Shown here: positions 23,842-31,043 of the stretch, piece after piece
Layout: every line of letters starts with the position of its first letter
How positions within the stretch are numbered: the first letter of the stretch is position 1
Origin: an uncultured Eubacteriales bacterium
GTDB taxonomy: Bacteria > Bacillota > Clostridia > Oscillospirales > UMGS1783
Direction: 5' to 3'
Length of the DNA stretch: 64,000 nucleotides
Assembly: GCA_934456365.1 (NCBI GenBank)
Contig: CAKSHC010000006.1
Span: forward strand, 62,001 to 126,000
Position numbers and translations under genes: made by a program
The notes under the pieces: generated by a model
The model's database searches: none
The model's input: only the letters and a program-made list of their open reading frames with translations
What the model was told of the DNA's origin: nothing

Positions 23842-24045
23842 ATGACGATCGAGCAGGACGGGCGGGTTTATACCGTGCTTGAATGCGAAGATTATTGGAG
23901 TGTGAAGCGGCCGCTCGGGAAGAAGATTATGCTGGAATATCGGGTTCCGAAAGAAGAGTGTAAAACGCTGGAGGATCTGACCGAGTATGTGCAGCGGCCG
24001 AGCAAGTCGTGGGACAATTCCTTCGGATGGGGCGGATTATGGTAA
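23842..24045 (+). CDS. Small hypothetical protein, 67 residues
   Basis: Begins MTIEQDGRVYTVLECEDYW with AAAGGAG seven bases before the ATG and a good promoter, so it is probably expressed. It is a soluble, mixed-charge protein ending in an aromatic, glycine-rich tail (SFGWGGLW). No signal peptide, no Cys cluster, no family I recognise. The sequence between it and the terminators (24046-24238) has short open frames without ribosome sites, and I call nothing there. Confidence 0.65.
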   Translation: MTIEQDGRVYTVLECEDYWSVKRPLGKKIMLEYRVPKEECKTLEDLTEYVQRPSKSWDNSFGWGGLW

Positions 24046-24238
24046 CTATGAAAAAGCAGACGCCGCGGGTATGCTATGCGGCGAACAGATAGCAGGGAGC
24101 ACGGTTTTTATCGATGTTTCTCCGCGACCGGGCGGAATGTTGCCGACCGGCGGGAGAGCGAGCCCGGCAAGTCGGGCTGCATCAGGGATCTGATCCGCGC
24201 GCAAACGGCGGAGCAGAGGCAAAAAAAAAGAAAAATGA

Positions 24239-24290
24239 GGCGGCGAGCCGCCTTTTGAAAAAAGCCCCGCCGGCCGGCGGGGCTTTTTCT
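24239..24290. terminator. Two adjacent terminator hairpins
   Basis: First GGCGG/CCGCC with TTTT (24239-24256), then a near-perfect AAGCCCCGCCGG/CCGGCGGGGCTT flanked by A and T runs (24258-24290), the second usable from both strands for the converging ATPase gene. Confidence 0.85.
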
Positions 24291-24319
24291 TTGCCGGTGG
24301 GCGGGGCGATTGGAGGGCT

Positions 24320-25378
24320 TTAGTCCGGGATGATCTCGCGCAGGAGCTTTTCGCCGTAGGCGCTCAGGGCGGGGAAGTCGACGGCGGCGCGGTAGATGAG
24401 CTCGAGCCGGTCGTGTTCCTCTTTGCAGGCGGCCAGCAGGCCGACGGCCTCCTGGATGATCTCGTCGCGGCTGCGGCGCAGGAAGGCGGCGCGTTTTTTG
24501 ACCTCGGCTTCCTGCTCGGGCCTGAGGAAGCGCGAAGCGCGGATGCGGCAATAGGGCCTGGGCTCGGTTTTATGGAGCGAATTGGAGAGGCAGAAGGAAA
24601 GCCCTGCCTCGGGCAGGATGAGGTGGGTCAGCGCGTCGGGGATCAGGGGCGAATAGCCGCTGACCACGCGGTGGCCCTGCTTGAGGGCGCGCACCCGCAC
24701 CGATTCCAGCAGGCGGGTGGCGACGCCGTAGTCGTCGTCGATGACCAGCTGCTTTTCGCCCTCGGCGGTCGGCGGCGAGAAAAACACGCGCCCCTTTGGG
24801 GTGATGGCCGCGAAAAACCGCTTTTCCTCCTGCGGAGCGTGGCCGGTGGGGCGCACGCAGCGGGAGAGGAGGCGCTCGGTGTAGCCGAGGAGGCGGCGGC
24901 GATCCAGCAGCGAAAAGCCGATCCCGCTCAGCTCGCGCTGCAGGCGCCCCGCGGCGGCGAGGTATAGGGTGGCACGGGTATGCAGATGCGCCATTTTGCG
25001 GCCGGATTCGCGGATTGCCGCCGTGTTCTTTTGCAGGCTTTCCCGATCCCAGAAGGGATAGAGGTTGACAATGGTGCCGATCGCTCCCGGCAAAGGCGGC
25101 TCCACCACATGGGGCGGAGTCCCGTCGAGCATGCAGGTGTCGAGCGCCGGGATCCAGACGGCGTCGAGCGAATCGGGGTCGGAGGAGCAGTGGATTTCTT
25201 CCGCCTCCAGCCCTTTTTCTTTGGCGCGCGCCGCCAGGGCGCGCATCAGAGTGGATTTTCCGGTGCCGGGACCGGCCTTGAGTACGTAAACATGCCTGCG
25301 GCCCGCAACAAACGGATCAAAAAGGGAGATAAACCCGCTTTCCGAGCAGGCTCCCAGAAAACTGTGCCGTTCCATCAT
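24320..25378 (-). CDS. P-loop ATPase (PRK06851-like), function unknown
   Basis: 352 residues from the ATG at 25378 (GGGGGAG upstream; the adjacent ATG at 25375 is equally possible). A Walker A motif KAGPGTGKSTLMR lies near residues 33-45, followed by LDAVWIPALDTCMLDGTPPHVVEP, a conserved-looking block of this Clostridia ATPase family, and by the late YSPLIPDALTHLILPE. Relatives often carry two P-loop halves; here the second half lacks an obvious Walker A. No membrane segments. It is divergent from the DUF4364 gene (116-base gap). A role in sporulation or stress has not been shown and I do not assign one. Confidence 0.65.
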   Translation of the reverse strand: MMERHSFLGACSESGFISLFDPFVAGRRHVYVLKAGPGTGKSTLMRALAARAKEKGLEAEEIHCSSDPDSLDAVWIPALDTCMLDGTPPHVVEPPLPGAIGTIVNLYPFWDRESLQKNTAAIRESGRKMAHLHTRATLYLAAAGRLQRELSGIGFSLLDRRRLLGYTERLLSRCVRPTGHAPQEEKRFFAAITPKGRVFFSPPTAEGEKQLVIDDDYGVATRLLESVRVRALKQGHRVVSGYSPLIPDALTHLILPEAGLSFCLSNSLHKTEPRPYCRIRASRFLRPEQEAEVKKRAAFLRRSRDEIIQEAVGLLAACKEEHDRLELIYRAAVDFPALSAYGEKLLREIIPD

Positions 25379-25494
25379 GGTGAATACACTCCCCCCGATC
25401 AAACTCTCTCTACAGTTTATCGATTTGCGCGAGTTTGGTTCCGCCTCTTGCTCAAAAGAGAGAAATATGCTACAATATCCCCGAGGTGATATCC

Positions 25495-26043
25495 ATGGAG
25501 AAAAGCGGAGTTTTGCGCGAGATCGAGGATGTGAAGCTTCTGATATTATACACGCTCAGCAAGCTCAACCGCCCCGTGCCCACCGAGGCGATGGTGGATC
25601 TGTTTCTCAATTCCGAAACGGTGGAATATTTTTCCTTAAAGGAAGCGATCGACGAGCTGATCGAAACCCGGCATATCGCCGTCGACCCCGAGGGTGGGGT
25701 CACGGTTCTCACCCGCCTGGGCTACGAGGCGGCCCGGGAGCTCTCCTCCCGCCTGCCCCGCTGGGCCTGCGACAGGGCGGTGCGCGGCGCGATCGAGCTT
25801 CTGGCGTCGCTCGACCGGCGCGAGGGCACCAACGCCCGGGTTTACGAGCGCGACGGGCAGTTTGTGGCCGACTGCACCCTTTCCGACGGCGACAGCCTCC
25901 TCTACCGCCTGGAGCTGACCCTTCCCTCGCGGGAATTCGCTTTCGCCACCAGCGAAAACTTCAAGGAAAACGCGGTGGACATCTACCGCATGATCCTCAA
26001 AAAGCTCTCCGGCCCCTATAAGGACCCCTTTGAGAAGCATTGA
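25495..26043 (+). CDS. DUF4364 family protein
   Basis: 182 residues. The N-terminus (LREIEDVKLLILYTLSKLN, PVPTEAMVDLFLN, ELIETRHIAVDPEG) has the look of a winged helix, and the remainder (TLPSREFAFATSENFKENA and KKLSGPYKD) matches the DUF4364 pattern common in Clostridia. A possible DNA-binding role is inferred only from the fold. Start chosen at the ATG with GAGGTGAT upstream. It ends before a strong terminator. Confidence 0.8.
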   Translation: MEKSGVLREIEDVKLLILYTLSKLNRPVPTEAMVDLFLNSETVEYFSLKEAIDELIETRHIAVDPEGGVTVLTRLGYEAARELSSRLPRWACDRAVRGAIELLASLDRREGTNARVYERDGQFVADCTLSDGDSLLYRLELTLPSREFAFATSENFKENAVDIYRMILKKLSGPYKDPFEKH

Positions 26044-26074
26044 GGCGGATTCGGATCGTAATTTCTTCATTTTT

Positions 26075-26108
26075 GCAGCTCTTCCCGATCGGGAAGAGCT
26101 GCTTTTTT
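26075..26108 (+). terminator. Terminator of the DUF4364 gene
   Basis: Perfect 12-bp stem GCAGCTCTTCCC/GGGAAGAGCTGC with loop GATC and six Ts. Confidence 0.95.
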
Positions 26109-26148
26109 ATGCAAAACAACGAAAACGGCAAAAAAAGAAGAAAGGTTC

Positions 26149-26205
26149 TTGACAAAACGCAACGGAAAGACTACAATAATATTGTAAAGCCGTAAATCGT
26201 TTTAC
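26149..26205 (+). promoter_or_regulatory. Promoter plus LacI-type operator, copy 1
   Basis: TTGACA (26149-26154), 17-base spacer, TACAAT (26172-26177), then the near-palindrome GTAAATCGTTTTAC (26192-26205) with the central CG typical of LacI-family operators, 14 bases after the -10. The same layout recurs at 29609-29664. A repressor bound here would sit on the start of the transcript. Confidence 0.8.
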
Positions 26206-26240
26206 AGCATTTACGGAAGAAACGTTTGGGAGGTAAGAAC

Positions 26241-28385
26241 ATGAAGAAAAAACTGGCACTGTTTCTGGCGGTTGCGATGCTTCTCACGGCGGTGATCGGC
26301 GTGGTGAGCGTTTCGGCCGAGGAAACGAACCCTCTGTCGATCGGCGTGGGGCAAGCGTCTCTGCGCATCGGCTTCGAAGGGGAAGACCTGGCTTACGGCT
26401 ACTGGAACCAGGACGTTGTGGATACGGAAGCCCATTCGGGCACGCATTCCACCAAGGTGACCGGCAACGGCAGCTATGCTTCGTTCATGGCCTGGACGGG
26501 CGGCGGCAAGCTGGTCAAGGATCAGGCTTATCTGGTTTCCTTCTGGGCGAAGGGCCCGGCCGGAACCAAGCTGGAGTATGATTTCGAGAGCTATGGCGAG
26601 GGCAAGGCCGAATATTCGGAAACCAGCCGTCAGCTCGCCGGGGAAGACTGGGAGAAGATCGAGTTTATCGTGGTTCCCCTGGTGGATCCGATCAACAACG
26701 ATCATGTGGTCAACGGCTATCCGCTGCGCCTTCTCCATCGCGGCAGCGAAACCCTTTACCTGGACGACATCACCATCCGTCCGCTCGGCAACATTGAAAC
26801 GACGGCCGGTGTGGAGATTGCAAACTGGTTTTTGAGCTGGGGCTATGACGGCGACACCACCACCGACACCGATTTCGGCCGGTGGACGATGGATGGCGCG
26901 GGGCTGACCGGCACCGACGGGATCATCGGCTCGGGCGCGCTTCTGACCAAGGTCGGCACCTACGCGGGCCAGTATTTCTGGACGGGCGCCGGCAACATGG
27001 AGCCGGGCAAAACCTATCTGGCGGCTTTCTATGTGAAGGGCGCTGTGGGGCAGACGATTGTGACCGACCTTGCCGACGGCGGGATCCCGGGCGCTTCCTA
27101 TACGCTGGAAAACGACGACTGGACGCTCTGCCTGCTGCAGGTGACCATCCCGGAGGATAAGCTTCCGATGGCGACGGGCTATGCCTTCCGCGTGTTCTCG
27201 ACCGAGAGCTTCTCGATCGATGAGGTTCGGTTTGGCGCTGTGAAGGAAAACAATCCGCCTGCGCCCCCCGAAGAAAAATCGAATCTTTTTGACCGCGACA
27301 ACAGCGCGCTGGGCGGCTTTGTGGCCTTTGAGCCGACCAAAGACGCCGGCTACGCTGCCTACTATATCCGCACGATGATGGATGCGAACAAGGCATACAC
27401 CGTGGAATTCAAGGCGATCTCCAACACCGCAGGCGCCGTCCTGATGGTGGACCTGGAGAACCTTGGCGGTATCGGTGCTTCGCCTTCCGTTACCATTGCC
27501 CAGAAGGACGCCTGGGACTCCTACAGCGTCACCCTGACTCCGACCGAAAAATGGCAAGAATCCTCCAATGCCGATACGGCCCGGTTGGGGTGGCCGCTGC
27601 GGGTGTATTTCGACACCAAGGTGGACGCTCAGATATTCATCGACGATCTTGTTGTGAAGGATGCCGACGGCAACGTGGTCTTCACCCAGAATTTCGATGC
27701 GCTCAAGCCCGGCGGGATCGAGGCTTGGCTCAACGGTAAGGCAACCCATATTCCGAACGGCTATGTGCCGCCTTCGGAAGACGAGGTGCTCGGCTACAAC
27801 GAGCTGATCAACGGCGATTTCGAGAGCGCCGATCTGATGCGCTACTGGTGGAGCCGGACCGACTGGAACGGCGGCCTGTGGCAGCGCGAGGAAGGCATGG
27901 GCGTTGACGGCTCGGCGGGCCTTGTGGCGCGCGGCCGCGGCGAGGGCACGAGCATTCAGAACGCGGGCGTGTTCTACACGCTGGCGGGCGAAGGCAGCGA
28001 GGCCTCGCTGGAGCTTAAGGCCGGCGAAACCTATGTGCTCAAGTACAAGGCGTTCCGCCCGCAGGGTGTGGATTCCTACCTGTATATCGACATCAATGAA
28101 AAAGGCGTGGTTTCGGCCGACGCTTCGAAAAACGGCGAATGGGAAGAGGTCACGGTCCGCTTCGTGGCTCCCGAAGGCCCCGTGAAGATCCGTGCGGTCG
28201 TCAACGCGCTGGCAGAGGGCGAATATGTGGTCATCGACGACATTGAGCTGCGCCAGGTCGGCGGCGATCCCAACGGCAGCCCGCGCACCGGCGACGACAC
28301 TCCGGTGGCTCTGCTGGCGGTGGCGATGCTGGTGTCCTTCGGCGCCTGCTCGGTCTTCGTTTCCAAGAAGTTCTTCTGCAAGTAA
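26241..28385 (+). CDS. Wall-anchored surface protein with four carbohydrate-binding-like domains
   Basis: 714 residues. Signal peptide (MKKKLALFLAVAMLLTAVIG to about residue 29), then four jelly-roll-like modules of about 150 residues (about 30-185, 195-335, 345-505, 520-680), each ending in a YLDDI/IDDL/IDDI strand like CBM4/9 or CenC domains. The fourth module (WWSRTDWNGG, NAGVFYTLAGEG) is shared with the protein at 29694. The C-terminus has SPRTGD, a hydrophobic helix and a basic tail (KKFFCK), an NPxTG-like sortase signal. No catalytic domain. It probably binds glycans at the cell surface. Regulated by the LacI-type site upstream; a terminator follows. Confidence 0.8.
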   Translation: MKKKLALFLAVAMLLTAVIGVVSVSAEETNPLSIGVGQASLRIGFEGEDLAYGYWNQDVVDTEAHSGTHSTKVTGNGSYASFMAWTGGGKLVKDQAYLVSFWAKGPAGTKLEYDFESYGEGKAEYSETSRQLAGEDWEKIEFIVVPLVDPINNDHVVNGYPLRLLHRGSETLYLDDITIRPLGNIETTAGVEIANWFLSWGYDGDTTTDTDFGRWTMDGAGLTGTDGIIGSGALLTKVGTYAGQYFWTGAGNMEPGKTYLAAFYVKGAVGQTIVTDLADGGIPGASYTLENDDWTLCLLQVTIPEDKLPMATGYAFRVFSTESFSIDEVRFGAVKENNPPAPPEEKSNLFDRDNSALGGFVAFEPTKDAGYAAYYIRTMMDANKAYTVEFKAISNTAGAVLMVDLENLGGIGASPSVTIAQKDAWDSYSVTLTPTEKWQESSNADTARLGWPLRVYFDTKVDAQIFIDDLVVKDADGNVVFTQNFDALKPGGIEAWLNGKATHIPNGYVPPSEDEVLGYNELINGDFESADLMRYWWSRTDWNGGLWQREEGMGVDGSAGLVARGRGEGTSIQNAGVFYTLAGEGSEASLELKAGETYVLKYKAFRPQGVDSYLYIDINEKGVVSADASKNGEWEEVTVRFVAPEGPVKIRAVVNALAEGEYVVIDDIELRQVGGDPNGSPRTGDDTPVALLAVAMLVSFGACSVFVSKKFFCK

Positions 28386-28397
28386 GGATAGAAAAAT

Positions 28398-28432
28398 CCG
28401 GGGCGGCCTTGCGGGCCGCCCCGGTTCTTTTT
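28398..28432. terminator. Terminator between surface protein and LacI gene
   Basis: An 11-bp GC stem CCGGGGCGGCC/GGCCGCCCCGG with a T-rich tail; the converging lacI-type gene ends just downstream. Confidence 0.9.
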
Positions 28433-28439
28433 CGGAAGA

Positions 28440-29504
28440 TCAATATTCGGCTTTGGAAATGCTGGCGCGGGTGATGAGATAGGGCTCGATCACGATATCG
28501 TCGAGCGGGGCGCTGCCCGAGCCGGAAAGGATGAGCTCCAGAAGCTTCTGCATGGTTTCTTTGGCCTGAAGGGTCTGATGCTGGCAGATGGTGGCGCTCA
28601 GCTCGCCGGAAAGCAGGAAGGCTTCGGTTTGAGGCAGAAGATCCATTCCGATCACGCGGGCCGGGGTGTCGATCTCACGCAGCGCCTCGCACACCGCCCA
28701 GGAATAGCAGGTGGTGAGGAAAACGCCGGGGTTTTCGCTCCGGATACGGGGCGTGATCTCGCGGGTGGCGCGGGCGGTTTTCTCCGGGAGGTCTTCGGTG
28801 TAGCCGATGTCGAAGATCTTCATCCCGTAGCCGCGCATGGCGGCGGCAAAGCCGTTGATGTAGCGCCGGTGGATGGAGGAATAGGCTGAGCCCGTGAGCA
28901 CCAGAACCTCCCGGCAGCCCATCAGGTGAAACATATCGGCCGCGATCGCCCCTCCCTTGCGGGCGTCGATCCAGGCGGTGCAGCAGGATGAGAAAAGGCT
29001 CATCTTGTTGCCCATCGACAAAACCGGGATCTCCAGCCGGTTGAATTCCTCATAGATATCGAAAAAGCAGCGCTCTTCGCTCAGATCGTCGAGCGAAAGG
29101 ATGACTCCGTCGTAATCAGAGCGCAGAATATCCTGAATGGCGGCATAGGCGTCGGTATCCGAGGTGAGGTATTCGTAGATCACGCATTCCAGCTTTCCGC
29201 CGGAAAATTCATTGACGGCCGCCTGAATGCCGGTTTTGAATTTATTGCAGATATGGGCCGGGGAGGCGGGCAGCACCACGGCCACCCGAAGGCTGCTTTT
29301 GCGCAGCGTTTTGGCCTGAAGGGAGGGGGTGTAGCCCAGCTCCTTGGCCTTGGTGAGGATGCGGCGGCGCAGGCTGTCGCTGATATTGCCCTTGCCGGAA
29401 AGCGCCAGCGAGATGGACGCGGTGGAAACCTCCATCGCCTCGGCCAGCTCTTTGATATTGACTTTGTTGTTGGTGATCCGGACGGTTCTGCATTCCGTTT
29501 CCAT
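28440..29504 (-). CDS. LacI-family transcriptional regulator of the surface-glycan genes
   Basis: 354 residues from the ATG at 29504. N-terminal helix-turn-helix VNIKELAEAMEVSTASISLA with the hinge region KAKELGYTPSLQAKTLRKSS (about residues 15-70), followed by a periplasmic-binding-like sugar-sensing domain (YDGVILSLDD, GAIAADMFHLMGCREVLVL). The gene lies between two transcription units that both carry the GTAAA-CG-TTTAC operator next to an identical-style promoter, so I infer it represses both and is released by a sugar from the glycan. No such operator is seen before its own start. Confidence 0.9.
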   Translation of the reverse strand: METECRTVRITNNKVNIKELAEAMEVSTASISLALSGKGNISDSLRRRILTKAKELGYTPSLQAKTLRKSSLRVAVVLPASPAHICNKFKTGIQAAVNEFSGGKLECVIYEYLTSDTDAYAAIQDILRSDYDGVILSLDDLSEERCFFDIYEEFNRLEIPVLSMGNKMSLFSSCCTAWIDARKGGAIAADMFHLMGCREVLVLTGSAYSSIHRRYINGFAAAMRGYGMKIFDIGYTEDLPEKTARATREITPRIRSENPGVFLTTCYSWAVCEALREIDTPARVIGMDLLPQTEAFLLSGELSATICQHQTLQAKETMQKLLELILSGSGSAPLDDIVIEPYLITRASISKAEY

Positions 29505-29608
29505 GGGAATCGCCCCCTTTTCTTTTATCCTACCATATTCGCGCCGCTCTGTCAAATCCGGGCGCATTGGTCAATCTCCACAAAATCCAAAAAATCTTCC
29601 GATGTGTC

Positions 29609-29664
29609 TTGACAAAATAATCAGAGTGGGCTACAATATTGTATATCGCTGTAAACCGTTTTAC
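29609..29664 (+). promoter_or_regulatory. Promoter plus LacI-type operator, copy 2
   Basis: TTGACA (29609-29614), 17-base spacer, TACAAT (29632-29637), operator GTAAACCGTTTTAC (29651-29664) 13 bases after the -10. It differs from copy 1 at one operator base and shares the same hexamers and spacer length. Confidence 0.8.
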
Positions 29665-29693
29665 GGCGCAAGCAATCCCAAAGGAGGAACCTT

Positions 29694-31043
29694 ATGAAAA
29701 AGACACTTTCGCTGATCCTGGCCGTGCTGATTCTGGCAGCTTGCTGCGTGGTCAGCGTTTCGGCGCAGGAGAGCGGCAATCTGCTGGCCAACGGAAGCTT
29801 CAATGTTTCGGCTGGCGGCTGGTGGCTGCGTAAAGACTGGAACGGTGGTGCCTTTGAGCGCTATCCGGATGGCGGCTATGAGAATTCCGGCTGCCTGATC
29901 GCGACCGGCGTGGGCGACGGCGGCTCGGATAAGAATATCGGCGCTTTCTACACCACGCAGGAAGGAAATGAGATGACCTTTATCCCCATGGCGGGCGAGC
30001 AGTATCAGCTTTCCTTCATGGTCAACTTCCTCGACGGAACGAAAAACCGTGTGTGGATGGATGTGAACGAAGGCGCGCTCGGCTCGGGCGAGGCCAATCA
30101 TACCGGCGGCTGGGAGAAGGTTTCCTTTGTGTTTACCGCTCCGAGCGCCAGCCCGCTCAAGATCCGCTGCGTGGTCAACGCGCTGCCGGAGGGCAAGCGG
30201 GTGGCTGTGGACGAGATCTGCCTCGTGTCGCTTTCGGGCAATCACCAGCCGGATCCGAGCCTGAATGTGGAAGACAAGGTGGACCGCACCACCACCCTGC
30301 TCGGCGATAACCTGCTGCGCAACGGCAAATTCAACAATCCCTCCATCGCATCCTGGTGGTGCCGGACCGACTGGAACGGCGGCTATTGGGAGTGGTCGGA
30401 GAATGAGGGCGTCGACGGCACCGGCTGCTTAAAGGCCGTGGGCGTGGGCGACGGCGGCCCCGGCAAGAATGCGGGCGTGTTCTACACGGCGCAGGAGGGT
30501 GTGGAAAACTATCTGCAGCTTGAGGCCGGAAAAACCTATCAGCTCGACGCTTCCCTCTATCGCCCGGACGGGGTGAAGGGCGCTCTGTACATCGATGTCA
30601 ACGAAGGCATGTGCGGCGCGGCCGCCTGCATGAAAAACGGGGAGTGGCAGGATGTTTCCTTCCGCTTCCTGGCTCCGGACGCCCCGGTGAAGATCCGCAT
30701 CGTGGCAGCGCAGCTGCCGACGGGGCAGTATATGTATGCCGATAATGTGATGCTGCGCGAGGTGGGCAAGGAGCCGACCCCGGAGGAGGAGATCCCCTAC
30801 ATCGAGGGGCTGGCCACCATCAAGGCGGCCTCGTCCAATCCGATCGAAACGGTGGAAAGCCGCGAAACGCGCGGCGGCTCGGCCGGAAACGGCTCGGCGC
30901 TGCCCTTTATTCTGGCGGGCGCCGGGGTGCTGGTCGTGGGAGCCGCGGCGGCGGTCGTGGTTTTGTGGATGAAGAAGAAAAAGGCGGCGGTTCCCGAGCA
31001 GGGGCCGGCCGAAGAGAGCGGCAAGGAGGAAAGCCATGAATAA
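29694..31043 (+). CDS. Membrane-anchored surface protein with two shared carbohydrate-binding-like repeats
   Basis: 449 residues. Signal peptide (about 1-25), two modules of about 160 residues (about 28-185 and 205-370), then a Gly/Ser linker, one C-terminal membrane helix (about 400-423) and a KKKK-rich cytoplasmic tail. The modules align with each other and with module four of the 26241 protein: LLANGSFN/LLRNGKFN, DWNGG, GVGDGG, GAFYTTQEG/GVFYTAQEG, KIRCVVNALPEG. There is no LPxTG-like motif, so anchoring is by the helix. It is co-transcribed with the downstream GH36 lipoprotein (eight-base overlap), which suggests it presents glycan to that enzyme. I do not know a named family for this repeat. 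Confidence 0.75.
   Translation: MKKTLSLILAVLILAACCVVSVSAQESGNLLANGSFNVSAGGWWLRKDWNGGAFERYPDGGYENSGCLIATGVGDGGSDKNIGAFYTTQEGNEMTFIPMAGEQYQLSFMVNFLDGTKNRVWMDVNEGALGSGEANHTGGWEKVSFVFTAPSASPLKIRCVVNALPEGKRVAVDEICLVSLSGNHQPDPSLNVEDKVDRTTTLLGDNLLRNGKFNNPSIASWWCRTDWNGGYWEWSENEGVDGTGCLKAVGVGDGGPGKNAGVFYTAQEGVENYLQLEAGKTYQLDASLYRPDGVKGALYIDVNEGMCGAAACMKNGEWQDVSFRFLAPDAPVKIRIVAAQLPTGQYMYADNVMLREVGKEPTPEEEIPYIEGLATIKAASSNPIETVESRETRGGSAGNGSALPFILAGAGVLVVGAAAAVVVLWMKKKKAAVPEQGPAEESGKEESHE

Noticed and set aside
24076..24258. 60-codon open frame downstream of the 67-residue protein
   Set aside because: No ribosome site, basic low-complexity sequence, and it runs into the terminator hairpin.
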